Shown here in pieces: positions 1 through 8,505 of a stretch of DNA of 47,851 nt. The notes under the pieces were generated by a model, which made no database searches, was not told the origin of the DNA, and saw nothing but the letters and a program-made list of their open reading frames with translations. Location: assembly GCA_002293005.1 (NCBI GenBank), contig DBCJ01000128.1:6204-54054 (forward strand). The letters are read 5' to 3'. Source of the DNA: Ignavibacteria bacterium UBA961. GTDB lineage: Bacteria; Bacteroidota; Ignavibacteria; Kapaibacteriales; UBA961. The position numbers and the translations under genes are program-made. Every line of letters begins with the position of its first letter. Position 1 is the stretch's first letter.

Positions 1-269
1 GTATCAAGCACTTCGCGATTTGTTGAATAAGACACTCCCAAATCACCTTGTACAAGTCTGAATACATATTTGGTGTATTGCTCATACATTGGTTTGTCAA
101 GGCCAAGTTGAACTCTCAATGCCTTGATTGATTGCTCATCGGCTCTCTGGCCAAGCATCAATCGGGCAGGATCACCCGGCAAAACAAAATTGATGAGAAA
201 TGCCGTGGTCACTACTCCGAAGAGCACTGCCAGTGCATAACCGACTTTTCGTATGATATATCCGATCAT
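1..269 (-). CDS. ABC transporter permease, DppB/OppB type (partial, C-terminus beyond left edge)
   Basis: About 89 N-terminal residues are present; the rest lies left of the window. The translation opens MIGYIIRKVGYALAVLF, a hydrophobic first transmembrane helix preceded by positive residues, then continues with VLPGDPARLMLG, LGLDKPMYEQY and GDLGVSYS. This order (first helix, then the periplasmic PGDP, LGLD and GDLG(V/T)S motifs) is diagnostic of the DppB/OppB permease of peptide/nickel ABC importers in the inner membrane. The ATG at 267-269 is chosen because the family normally starts right at this helix; an in-frame ATG four codons upstream (279-281) is possible. It lies 66 bp downstream of murI on the same strand and may be read from the same transcript. 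The substrate cannot be told from this fragment. Confidence 0.85.
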   Translation of the reverse strand, partial: MIGYIIRKVGYALAVLFGVVTTAFLINFVLPGDPARLMLGQRADEQSIKALRVQLGLDKPMYEQYTKYVFRLVQGDLGVSYSTNREVLD

Positions 270-335
270 GGAGCAATCCATGCATTGTGGGCAATGAAGT
301 ATGGTCTCAGATTGAGAAGATGCAATTTACAAAGA

Positions 336-1193
336 TTAGATTCCTGATAAACCCTGCTCTTCCAAAGTTTCAGGGGAAATGCGAATCGGATCGGGCAGTG
401 GAAATCCTATGCAACGCTCAGCAATGGAAGAAAATGCATGTACAGAATCAGTGGTGAAAAGTCGAACAATCGGGAGTTCCCCGGCTTGTTTTTGTTCTTC
501 AATCTGTAAAATATTGCATAATTCCTTTGCCGCGGTTTCTCCGCAATCCAGCAATGAAATATCAGGTAAAGTCTTGCCAATTAGATCTTTCAATAAAGGA
601 TAATGCGTGCAACCAAGTACGAGGATGTCTATTCCCAATGCAAGAAATTCATGCAAATACTCATGAGCTATCATAGCGGCGGAAGGATGTTGCCCAAAAT
701 CTTCCTCCGCAAGAGGAACAAAAAGTGGACATGCTTTGGCATATACCTCAATGTTCAATCCTTTGCTCTCAGCCACATTTCCTATTTCATGCTCATAGGC
801 ATGCGAACCAATGGTTGCTCTCGTACCTATGATGCCAATTTTCTTGGTGATGCTTTGCTCAACGGCTGATACTGCCGCAGGATGAATCATTCCGATCACA
901 GGAACCGGACTGATATCTCTAGCAAGATCCAAAGCCAAGGCGGATGCCGTATTACAGGCAATGACAATTGCTTTTACATCAAAACTCAAGAGAAAATTCA
1001 CGCATTGGCGGGTATAATGTCTGATCGTTTCAGGAGATTTATTTCCATAGGGAACGCGAGCGGTATCACCCAAATACACGAATTCTTCGCCCGGCATGGA
1101 ATGAATGAGATGTTTCAGAACGGTGAGTCCACCGACTCCTGAGTCGAAGACCCCAATTGGCTGTGTTTGTGACTGTTGAGTGAATTCTGACAT
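336..1193 (-). CDS. murI: Glutamate racemase MurI
   Basis: Cytoplasmic enzyme that interconverts L- and D-glutamate, supplying D-Glu for peptidoglycan. The 285-residue length is normal for the family. All hallmark motifs are present: FDSGVGGLTV with the catalytic-site Asp17, YLGDTARVPYG near residues 40-50, ACNTAS with Cys80 and LGCTHYPL with Cys195, the two cysteines acting as the acid/base pair. The first 11 residues, rich in Gln/Ser/Thr, are a short extension before the conserved core. The start lies 9 bp after the stop of the upstream coiled-coil gene, so it is probably the third gene of a ptsN - coiled-coil - murI unit. The assignment is secure. Confidence 0.97.
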   Translation of the reverse strand: MSEFTQQSQTQPIGVFDSGVGGLTVLKHLIHSMPGEEFVYLGDTARVPYGNKSPETIRHYTRQCVNFLLSFDVKAIVIACNTASALALDLARDISPVPVIGMIHPAAVSAVEQSITKKIGIIGTRATIGSHAYEHEIGNVAESKGLNIEVYAKACPLFVPLAEEDFGQHPSAAMIAHEYLHEFLALGIDILVLGCTHYPLLKDLIGKTLPDISLLDCGETAAKELCNILQIEEQKQAGELPIVRLFTTDSVHAFSSIAERCIGFPLPDPIRISPETLEEQGLSGI

Positions 1194-1202
1194 TGGAGCA
1201 AC

Positions 1203-1610
1203 TCAATACTGTTCAGAAAGAGAGTCGAGTCTTTTCTCAAATCGCTTCATGGAATCATCCAAATCACTTTGTAATTTTTTGAATTGATCCTGAAGAGCTT
1301 TGTCATTTTCCTTGGATTGCTGTTCAAGTTGCAAATTTAAATCATCCAAATTCTCATCAATGGATGATATTTCCTGCTTCAAAACCTGTAATCTTTTTTT
1401 GAATCCCGTGAGAATCTGTTTTGTCTGCTGCTCATATTGTCCCTTGAATGTGAGCGTATTTTTCTTGAATCTCTCGGTTAATTGCAGAATTTGCTCATTC
1501 ATGATTTTGAGCACTTGTTTGGCCGCAGGGATATCCTTTTTTTCTTTTTGTTCTTGTGCCTGAAGTGTTACGGTAAACATCATTAGGGCAATGACTAGAA
1601 GTGTTTTCAT
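1203..1610 (-). CDS. Exported coiled-coil protein, function unknown
   Basis: A 135-residue protein that opens with a clear Sec signal peptide (MKTLLVIALMMFTVTLQAQ, probable cleavage after QAQ). The mature part is almost entirely a charged, Gln/Lys/Glu-rich helix, with repeated Leu spacing typical of a coiled coil (for example NLDDLNLQLEQQSKEND and DDSMKRFEKRLDSL). No cysteine, lipobox or catalytic motif is visible. Its ATG overlaps the TGA of the upstream ptsN-like gene (1607-1610), so translation is probably coupled, and murI follows 9 bp later. A periplasmic structural or chaperone role (Skp-like in style, not demonstrably homologous) is conceivable, but I do not recognise a family. Confidence 0.8.
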   Translation of the reverse strand: MKTLLVIALMMFTVTLQAQEQKEKKDIPAAKQVLKIMNEQILQLTERFKKNTLTFKGQYEQQTKQILTGFKKRLQVLKQEISSIDENLDDLNLQLEQQSKENDKALQDQFKKLQSDLDDSMKRFEKRLDSLSEQY

Positions 1611-2071
1611 CCCAATTCCTCTTCTTCGGATGCAAAGAGTGCAATAACTTGTTCTGGTTTTTCGGCAGCGGAGATGCTATCACGAAAACTATCTTTGTTC
1701 ATTAATCTTGAAATGCGAGAGAGAAGTCTTAGATGAGTTCCAACCGTATTTTCTCTACCAATGAGCATGAAGATGATGGTCACGGGTTGCTGATCCAATG
1801 CTTGGAAGTCAAGAGGTTCTTTCAATGTCATGAAAGCACCCACGGTCTCTGTGATATGATTCGTCTTGCCATGCGGGAGGGCAAAACCTTTGCCAATGCC
1901 GGTTGACATGATTTTCTCACGATCAAAGACTGCTTTTCGGGCTTCTTCCACTTTTGTGATATGTCCACCGGATGCCAAAGCGTCAATCATTGCATCCAAT
2001 GCAGCATCTTTTGTTGCAAATGTCGTATTCAGCAATATAGCTGAAGGCTGAAGGATATCGGTGATCTTCAT
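1607..2071 (-). CDS. PTS EIIA domain protein, PtsN (EIIA-Ntr)-like
   Basis: A 154-residue stand-alone EIIA domain of the fructose/nitrogen type (PTS_EIIA_2). The pattern MSTGIGKGFALPHGK at residues 55-69 carries the phosphorylatable His67, and the downstream VGAFMTLKEPLDFQALDQQPVTIIFML matches the family core. Members accept phosphate from HPr and usually regulate rather than transport when no EIIB/EIIC is attached. No HPr, EI, EIIB or EIIC is encoded nearby, which favours a regulatory role. It is the first gene of a unit with a coiled-coil exported protein and murI; the upstream 87-bp gap holds a candidate FCB -7 element. Fructose-specific versus nitrogen-type cannot be decided from sequence alone. 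Confidence 0.9.
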   Translation of the reverse strand: MKITDILQPSAILLNTTFATKDAALDAMIDALASGGHITKVEEARKAVFDREKIMSTGIGKGFALPHGKTNHITETVGAFMTLKEPLDFQALDQQPVTIIFMLIGRENTVGTHLRLLSRISRLMNKDSFRDSISAAEKPEQVIALFASEEEELG

Positions 2072-2139
2072 ACTGGAGCGCCAATGAATGATATAGCAAT
2101 GTTTGCCGATGAATCGAGCAAGTATTGGGAATTGAAGTG

Positions 2140-2147
2140 CAAATCTA
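2140..2147 (-). promoter_or_regulatory. Candidate FCB-type -7 element upstream of the ptsN-like gene
   Basis: On the minus strand this reads TAGATTTG, an exact match to the Bacteroidota-type -7 consensus TAnnTTTG, followed by CA. It sits about 70 bp before the ptsN-like ATG in the 87-bp gap after the alpha-galactosidase gene. I see no convincing -33 TTG partner, so support is the -7 match and location only. Confidence 0.35.
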
Positions 2148-2158
2148 TGGAATTCGCA

Positions 2159-4405
2159 TCAATGAACGATATGTATGGGATGCAAGATTGTAGAAAAAGG
2201 TGTGCTGATTTTTATGCCATGAAGTCCTGACGATAAACCATCAGGCAATGAAATGGAAAATGCCTGCATGCCCTGTTTTATTTCCAATTGCATTGTACTG
2301 CCTATCTTTCTGCCATCCAAACTGATGAATTCGAGCATTGCGATTCCTTGAAAAGGGGAATGAAATGAACAGTACACAAGATCTTTTGCAGGTTGAGGCA
2401 TGACTTTGAATTGCTTTATTTGCTGGTCATCTCCAATATTGCTGATGGGATTCTTCGGTATGAGTGATAGTAATTTTACTCCATGTGAAGGAATGCTGAA
2501 TTGCAATTCTTCACCAAGTAAACCCAATTCTTGATGAGACCATATATCCTTGATCATATATTGTATGTCTTTGGATAAGCCCAATGACTCTCTTGTTATG
2601 GACATCATTTGCTCACCAACATCATCTCGATTGAAGAATCCAATGGCGATTCCACCATGTGACAGTGGTTTTGTCCAAATCTCCTGCCATATATTTTTAA
2701 AGACTCTCCTTCCTTGAATACCGAGTGGATCTTGATGCATCGAGAGGACTTCATGATTTTTCAGCAATTGAAGAGTGAAAGGATCAATTGAATCCATGTG
2801 CATACTGATAATCAATGGGGAATTGAGCAAAGCCCAGAGTGAAACCTGGGTATACTGCTCATGAGCCGTGAGTTCTGTTTTCTTTGTGAATGGAAATGGT
2901 TGTGAATACCCCATGCGAAGATGATCCATATCATTCCAGCCATTGTGTCCTGCATATACTTCCAAACCTGCCTGACGGAATCCGACGATATTGGACATGC
3001 TCCACCAATTGTCTTGGATATCAGTGGTAGTTCTCCAAGCATGGCCCCCGACTGACCTGCCCCATTTCCACACATCATTATTGCCATATTGACAAAGCAT
3101 ATAAAATATGTCTTGATTACAATCTGACAATAATGTTCCAAGTTTTGCATACGGTGCTTTGGCTAATTCTTCCGGACTGAATTGATTGGTTTTCAAAAGC
3201 GAGTCATAGACTGTTTGATACCCGCACCAATCATATTTGACAAGATCGACTTTCAATGAGCAGAAATATTCTGCATCCTGAGCTTCATGATCAAGTGAAC
3301 CGGGTAATTGTACGCATGTATTCGATCCGGGAGAAGAATATATACCAACCTTAAAACCAAGCGTATGCAATGAATCTATCAATTTGGGAAGATTCGGAAA
3401 TTTTTTCGCGGGTTGTAAACCATTCATTGATGCTGAATGACTTGTATCCTGCCAGCCATCATCAATCAAGACATATTCAAAACCATAATCTTGGAGTCCG
3501 CTCGAGCGCAATGCATGAGCCGCTTTGTACATGTCTTGTTCTGTAACATATTCCCAATGTGCATACCAGGATGACCATCCAATGGGTGCAGAATATGAGA
3601 TTGTATCACCAATGCGGAATGAAAATGCATGTTCAGTTTTGCCAAGAGGGTTTTCCGCAATAATCGTAAGTGAATATGTACCGGGCTTTGCGATACTACC
3701 ACGAATCACTCTATAAGTGGAATCGAAATAGAGTCCAGATGGAAGCTCAGACATAGTCACATTGATGGGCTCAATACCTGTGATTGGTATATAATGTCTT
3801 ATCTCACTACCAGGTCTTGCGCCATATACACTTTTTCCATGAATCCTTGGAAGTAAGGATTCATCCGGAGTGAGTACAAACTCCTGTTCGATTGGTCTGA
3901 TAAATGGCTTGGGTATAAATCCATCTTTTACAATGATTCTTGTCTCCACCCAATTTGCATGATCTGAGAAGATATTGTCATTACCATCAAATACCAATAA
4001 TTCACATGTTTGTTTGCCAGTGAGATCTAATGAAAATGCTTTTGCATTTACAGTTCGATCCATGATGTCTGATCGCCAAAGAACTTCGCCATCGGCAATG
4101 ATCAAAAATTCGGCTGAACCTCTTTCAGGAAAAATTCCCTCATCGATTCCGGCAAGACCTTCAATTGTTATTGCCTTGCCATCGAGAGCAAGCGTGAATT
4201 TACTTCCTGCATGCGTTCCAACGCCGCGTTCATATACCTTTCCGGCAATTCGTAATGGTTTGCCCATCACTGATAGATTGATTCTTGGTCTTCCAAAATC
4301 CTGTTTGATTGCAGTTAGATCCAGCGAGGAAAGTTCAACGGTGTCAATCTGAGCAAATACCTGAACATGAATCAGCAATAATACTAAGCATCTAAAGATG
4401 TTCAT
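2159..4405 (-). CDS. Secreted alpha-galactosidase, GH27, with NPCBM domain and T9SS C-terminal signal
   Basis: A 748-residue exported glycosidase predicted to release terminal alpha-galactosyl residues. Order of parts: signal peptide (1-18); NPCBM-type galactose-binding-like domain (about 22-160, with ERGVGTHAGS); a putative-Ig domain (about 185-265, SELPSGLYFD); GH27 barrel from about 275 (APIGWSSWYAHWE, YVLIDDGWQ); nucleophile Asp392 in VKYDWCGY; likely acid/base Asp462 in WRTTTDIQDNWW; GHNGWNDMDHL near 486-495; a C-terminal beta domain; and a type A T9SS sorting domain (about 668-748, MPQPAKDLV). Secretion is therefore expected through SprA. Its ATG overlaps the TGA of the upstream nucleotidyltransferase (4402-4405). 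Activity on beta-L-arabinopyranosides, also found in GH27, is an alternative. Confidence 0.9.
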   Translation of the reverse strand: MNIFRCLVLLLIHVQVFAQIDTVELSSLDLTAIKQDFGRPRINLSVMGKPLRIAGKVYERGVGTHAGSKFTLALDGKAITIEGLAGIDEGIFPERGSAEFLIIADGEVLWRSDIMDRTVNAKAFSLDLTGKQTCELLVFDGNDNIFSDHANWVETRIIVKDGFIPKPFIRPIEQEFVLTPDESLLPRIHGKSVYGARPGSEIRHYIPITGIEPINVTMSELPSGLYFDSTYRVIRGSIAKPGTYSLTIIAENPLGKTEHAFSFRIGDTISYSAPIGWSSWYAHWEYVTEQDMYKAAHALRSSGLQDYGFEYVLIDDGWQDTSHSASMNGLQPAKKFPNLPKLIDSLHTLGFKVGIYSSPGSNTCVQLPGSLDHEAQDAEYFCSLKVDLVKYDWCGYQTVYDSLLKTNQFSPEELAKAPYAKLGTLLSDCNQDIFYMLCQYGNNDVWKWGRSVGGHAWRTTTDIQDNWWSMSNIVGFRQAGLEVYAGHNGWNDMDHLRMGYSQPFPFTKKTELTAHEQYTQVSLWALLNSPLIISMHMDSIDPFTLQLLKNHEVLSMHQDPLGIQGRRVFKNIWQEIWTKPLSHGGIAIGFFNRDDVGEQMMSITRESLGLSKDIQYMIKDIWSHQELGLLGEELQFSIPSHGVKLLSLIPKNPISNIGDDQQIKQFKVMPQPAKDLVYCSFHSPFQGIAMLEFISLDGRKIGSTMQLEIKQGMQAFSISLPDGLSSGLHGIKISTPFSTILHPIHIVH

Positions 4406-6906
4406 GATTGAGTTTCAGCCCAATTTGTGATCAATTGCTTATACTCTTCAGCGATATGCATTGCCGAAGAATCGGATGATGCTTCCACCGCTACAATGAA
4501 GGCAGGTCTTTCTTTGTCTGGAAATAATACAATAGTGGAATCCGGATTATTGACCGTGATGCCATCTATCAATGTTCTATCCATCTTCTCGGTATATTCC
4601 ATGGCTTTTCTCATAACAATTCCTTTCTTTTCCCATGGACATGGTATCGTATGATGCATTCGTGAGCGATAGGGTAATTGCTGATGAAGACCTGAGAATG
4701 TCAATCCCGTTTTTGCGAGCATGTCCAGACATTTTGCCAGAGAAAACATTCCATCGGAAGCAAATAAATAATCCGTAAATATGAATCTTCCTCTTGTATC
4801 ACCCGAGAACAATACATTGCGATCTTTTGTGGCTTCCATCATAGCTGAATGACTATTCTTGATTCGAATCACTTCAATATGATGATCTTTTGCTATCAGC
4901 TCAATATCCGTACTGGCAAGCATTGGAACTGCTATCGCATATGGCTCTCTGTCACGATGCGCTTCCATGAATAATTTCGTGAGTATTGTCAATAATCTAT
5001 TCGGTTGAAACCATTCTCCATCTGCATCAACCACTGCAATTTTCTCAGCAGATGCATCGATTTTAAAACCAAATTCATAGCTAAGGGATCGAATGATTTC
5101 ACTAGTCTCAGCGGCTTCTGAATCTGTTCTATCATCTGAAAATCCTTCGGCTGTATCAACATAACTATTCACGGCAACCACATGTACCCCAAGTGATCCA
5201 AGGAGAACAGGAAATGTTGTGGATGCCAATCCATTGGAATAATCAATCAATACTCGATATGCATGTTTTTTGATATTCTGAACATCGAGCGCGCCAATAA
5301 ATCTCATGGCATATGTTTCATTGCTTCTTTCAGGAAAAATGATGCTACCAACTTCATTATATGGCACCCTCTTGATATCCTCTCCAAAGAAAAATCGTTC
5401 GATTGTTTTGGATGTCGAATGAGGAATGTCACGACCATCATCATTGAATAAAATGATATCAATCGTATCAGGTTTTCGAATCGACCTTCTCACATGAAAT
5501 CCTGCATTCGCAGTTCCTGCTCTCAGATCTTGTCTGGCTTGAGGAATTGGTGTCACCTGTAAATCACGAACGGTGATTCCTGCACTCATGAGTCCTGAAA
5601 TCAATGAGCGATGTATCATTCGTGATGCGGCATCGGCATCACGACTTGCAACAACTTTTGCATGCATGCCGAGTGCATTGCCGATGGAGGTTCCGAGCTT
5701 TGCAGAGAATTCTGGATTGATGTCGATATTCGCAAGACCCGAAATACGCGAATCAGTGATGAGTTCTCTCAGCCAACGCTCTTCTTGTACGAGTGAGCGA
5801 TTAACGATCGCACCTTGTTCAATATGCTTTTTGGGCCATAGTTTGATATTGGAGGAAAGATGTGATCCATTGCCTATATGACAATGTTCTGCGATAAAGA
5901 CCTGTTCATTGATCGTTACGCCATTGCCGATGGAAGTGTCATTGCAAATCACATCATAACTTGCCATGATGCGATCACCAAGTCGAACATTATTCCAAAT
6001 GATGCAATTACTTAATTGTGCTCCGGCACCTATGTTAACATCATTACCAATGATGCACTGATGAATGGAGGAATTGGGTCCAATGCTGACTCTATCCCCA
6101 ATGATTGATCTTCCGCTCCACTTCACTGATTCAGAAATATTGCAGTGTTCTCCAAAGACTCCATGTTCTGATTTGCTTCCTTTGAAGTCAATTGCAACAT
6201 TATATTCCAGAATATCCTGACAAGCGCTCTGATATTCATGGAGATTACCGATATCTTTCCAATATCCAGTCGTGATATACCCAAATAGATTCATGTCTGA
6301 TCTGAGTAAATGGGGAAACAAATCTTTACCGAAATCATATTCTCTATCGGGTGGAATGAGTGCAAAGACTTCAGGTTCCAATATATACATGCCCGAATTG
6401 ATGGTGTCGGTGAACACTTCGCCCCAAGAAGGTTTCTCCAAAAAGCGTGTGATTCTTCCGTGCATGTCTGTCATCACAATGCCATAATGCAATGGGTCAT
6501 TGACTCTTGTCAATAATATCGTCGCCTGAGATTGTTTTTCTTTATGAAATGCAATGGCGGAAGAAATATCAATATCGGTCAATACATCACCACTCATCAC
6601 AAGAATGGGTTCATTGAAATCCTTTGCGGCATTACGAACGCTTCCTGCGGTTCCATAATCAGCATCTGCTTGCACATAGTTCATTGTGATGCCAAAAGCG
6701 GAACCATCCCCAAAATGCTCCTTTATTGATTCGGGTTGATAATACAATAAAGCCGTGATGTCTGTAATCCCGTGTTTTTTCAAGAGATTCACGATATGTT
6801 CCATCATGGGAATATTGGCAAGAGGCATCATTGGCTTTGGAATGCTCATGGTGAGTGGTCTTAATCTTGTGCCGAAACCACCGGCCATTATGACGGCTTT
6901 ATTCAT
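4402..6906 (-). CDS. Sugar-1-phosphate nucleotidyltransferase fused to a degenerate phosphomannomutase-like domain
   Basis: An 834-residue cytoplasmic protein. Residues 1-230 are a Rossmann-like NTP transferase: MAGGFGTRLRPLT with the signature GGxGTRLRPLT, PKPMMPLANIPMMEH, SGDVLTDID and FLEKPSWGE. Residues about 250-360 are a left-handed beta-helix with hexapeptide repeats (IGDRVSIGP, IGNDVNIGA, IGNGVTI). Residues about 385-830 have the length and order of a PMM/PGM domain, but the phosphoserine loop (TASHNP in active enzymes) reads VRRSIRKP (471-478), the metal loop DGDxDR reads VDADGEW (626-632), the sugar loop GExSGH reads GDTRGR (702-707) and the terminal RxSGTEP loop is also lost. So the transferase half looks active, probably making GDP-mannose or a related NDP-sugar, and the mutase half looks inactive or altered. 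The same fused architecture is known in cyanobacteria and others as 'mannose-1-phosphate guanylyltransferase'. Confidence 0.85.
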   Translation of the reverse strand: MNKAVIMAGGFGTRLRPLTMSIPKPMMPLANIPMMEHIVNLLKKHGITDITALLYYQPESIKEHFGDGSAFGITMNYVQADADYGTAGSVRNAAKDFNEPILVMSGDVLTDIDISSAIAFHKEKQSQATILLTRVNDPLHYGIVMTDMHGRITRFLEKPSWGEVFTDTINSGMYILEPEVFALIPPDREYDFGKDLFPHLLRSDMNLFGYITTGYWKDIGNLHEYQSACQDILEYNVAIDFKGSKSEHGVFGEHCNISESVKWSGRSIIGDRVSIGPNSSIHQCIIGNDVNIGAGAQLSNCIIWNNVRLGDRIMASYDVICNDTSIGNGVTINEQVFIAEHCHIGNGSHLSSNIKLWPKKHIEQGAIVNRSLVQEERWLRELITDSRISGLANIDINPEFSAKLGTSIGNALGMHAKVVASRDADAASRMIHRSLISGLMSAGITVRDLQVTPIPQARQDLRAGTANAGFHVRRSIRKPDTIDIILFNDDGRDIPHSTSKTIERFFFGEDIKRVPYNEVGSIIFPERSNETYAMRFIGALDVQNIKKHAYRVLIDYSNGLASTTFPVLLGSLGVHVVAVNSYVDTAEGFSDDRTDSEAAETSEIIRSLSYEFGFKIDASAEKIAVVDADGEWFQPNRLLTILTKLFMEAHRDREPYAIAVPMLASTDIELIAKDHHIEVIRIKNSHSAMMEATKDRNVLFSGDTRGRFIFTDYLFASDGMFSLAKCLDMLAKTGLTFSGLHQQLPYRSRMHHTIPCPWEKKGIVMRKAMEYTEKMDRTLIDGITVNNPDSTIVLFPDKERPAFIVAVEASSDSSAMHIAEEYKQLITNWAETQS

Positions 6907-6947
6907 TGTATTGTAGTGATATTGATATTCGAACTAGGTAGAGTGGA

Positions 6948-6978
6948 CAAATTAGAGATTATTTCTCGTGTTGACAAT
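6948..6978 (-). promoter_or_regulatory. Candidate promoter for the nucleotidyltransferase/alpha-galactosidase unit
   Basis: The 165-bp divergent gap between the nucleotidyltransferase and accC must hold promoters for both directions. On the minus strand, ATTG (6975-6978) is followed 20 bases later by TAATTTG (6948-6954), one base shorter than the FCB -7 consensus TAnnTTTG. It would give a leader of about 35 bases before the ATG at 6906. A second TAATTTG on the plus strand at 7020-7026 may serve accC, but it has no clear -33 partner. Confidence 0.25.
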
Positions 6979-7071
6979 CATTTCGGTACTGCAAAGACAA
7001 GTTTCAAGCTTGACTTTCGTAATTTGCAATCCTTGAAACTTCGATAATTCACTTTTATTCTTTGATTTGCC

Positions 7072-8502
7072 ATGTTTTCCAAAATTTTGATAGCCAATCG
7101 CGGTGAGATTGCTCTTCGCATCATAGATACTTGCAAAAGAATGAATATTGCCACTGTTGCAGTGTATTCTCTTCCTGATGCCAATGCATTGCATGTGCAA
7201 ATGGCAGATGAAGCAGTGAATATAGGCGGCGCAACACCGAGAGAAAGCTATCTGGTGATTGAAAAAATCATTGATGCCGCTTTGAAAACAGGTGCTCAGG
7301 CAATTCATCCCGGATATGGATTTTTATCTGAAAATGCACAATTCGCAAAAGCTGTTGCTGATGCCGGTTTGATTTTCATCGGTCCTTCTCCTGAAGCAAT
7401 TCATGCACTTGGTGACAAAACAGAAGCAAGAGCATTGGCCATCAAAGCACAAGTTCCCATATCTCCCGGCTCGGAAGGAGCAATTTCGGATCCTAAAGAG
7501 ATCGCAATCATAGCGGAAAACATTGGATATCCGGTTCTATTGAAAGCAGCCGCAGGTGGTGGTGGAAAAGGAATGAGGCTGATTGAAGAACCAAGTGGAC
7601 TTCTGGCCGGATTGCATGCCGCACAAGGTGAGGCACTGGCATCATTCGGTGATGATAGAGTGTTCATTGAGAAATTCATCGTATCTCCAAGACATATTGA
7701 AATTCAAATCTTGGCAGATCAATATGGAACAATACTCTATTTCCCGGAAAGAGAATGTTCCGTGCAAAGAAGACATCAGAAGGTGGTTGAAGAATCACCG
7801 TCAACTGCGGTAACTCCTGAAATCAGAGCAAAGATGGGTGAAGCCGCGGCAAGACTTGTGGCAACATCAGGATATACCAATGCAGGAACATTGGAGTTCT
7901 TGCTTGATGCATTTGGAAATTTCTACTTCATGGAAGTAAATACGCGTTTGCAGGTTGAGCATCCCGTTACGGAAATGGTGACAGGCATAGATTTGGTTGA
8001 ACAACAATTGCGCATTGCTTCCGGTGAAAAACTCGCAATCTATCAACAAGATCTGGAGCCAAAAGGACATGCCATTGAATGTCGCATTTGTGCCGAAGAT
8101 GTATATAATGATTTCTTGCCTGAAACCGGCATCGCACATTATGTTGAATTACCCGAAGGTGAGGGAATTCGCAATGATACCGCTTTATTTGCCGGCTTTG
8201 AAGTATCTGTGAATTATGATTCAATGGTAGCAAAATTGATTTGTCATGGAAAGGATAGACAAGAAGCAATCGAAAAAACATTATATGCTTTGAAATCATA
8301 TCATTTAGCAGGACTACGCACAACAATACCATTCTGTCAATTCACATTAAATTCCGAGCCATTCAGATCAGGCGAGTATTCTACTGCATTTGTGTCAAAA
8401 TATTGGTCCGGTGAAATCCCAAAAGAAATCCATTCAATGATACTCGGCGCCGCTGTTTATGCTCATCATGAGTATGAAGAAAGAAGAATGCCGATTTATT
8501 GA
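7072..8502 (+). CDS. accC: Biotin carboxylase (AccC-type, ATP-grasp)
   Basis: Cytoplasmic enzyme that carboxylates biotin on a carrier protein using ATP and bicarbonate. The 476 residues contain the full biotin-carboxylase pattern: KILIANRGEIALRII at the N-terminus, AIHPGYGFLSEN, the ATP-grasp glycine loop KAAAGGGGKGMR, FPERECSVQRRHQKV, and EVNTRLQVEHPVTEM with the catalytic Arg and metal-binding Glu/Asn. It is about 25 residues longer than E. coli AccC because of a C-terminal tail. No biotin carrier (AccB) or carboxyltransferase gene is adjacent, so it could serve either acetyl-CoA carboxylase or an acyl-/propionyl-CoA carboxylase; the presence of meaB elsewhere in the window makes the latter possible. 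It converges on the glycosyltransferase gene with only 3 bp between stops. Confidence 0.92.
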   Translation: MFSKILIANRGEIALRIIDTCKRMNIATVAVYSLPDANALHVQMADEAVNIGGATPRESYLVIEKIIDAALKTGAQAIHPGYGFLSENAQFAKAVADAGLIFIGPSPEAIHALGDKTEARALAIKAQVPISPGSEGAISDPKEIAIIAENIGYPVLLKAAAGGGGKGMRLIEEPSGLLAGLHAAQGEALASFGDDRVFIEKFIVSPRHIEIQILADQYGTILYFPERECSVQRRHQKVVEESPSTAVTPEIRAKMGEAAARLVATSGYTNAGTLEFLLDAFGNFYFMEVNTRLQVEHPVTEMVTGIDLVEQQLRIASGEKLAIYQQDLEPKGHAIECRICAEDVYNDFLPETGIAHYVELPEGEGIRNDTALFAGFEVSVNYDSMVAKLICHGKDRQEAIEKTLYALKSYHLAGLRTTIPFCQFTLNSEPFRSGEYSTAFVSKYWSGEIPKEIHSMILGAAVYAHHEYEERRMPIY

Positions 8503-8505
8503 ATA

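Noticed and set aside
6971..7000. TTGACA on the plus strand as a sigma-70 -35 box for accC
   Set aside because: No TATAAT-like sequence occurs 16-18 bases downstream, and the other promoters in the window follow the FCB pattern.
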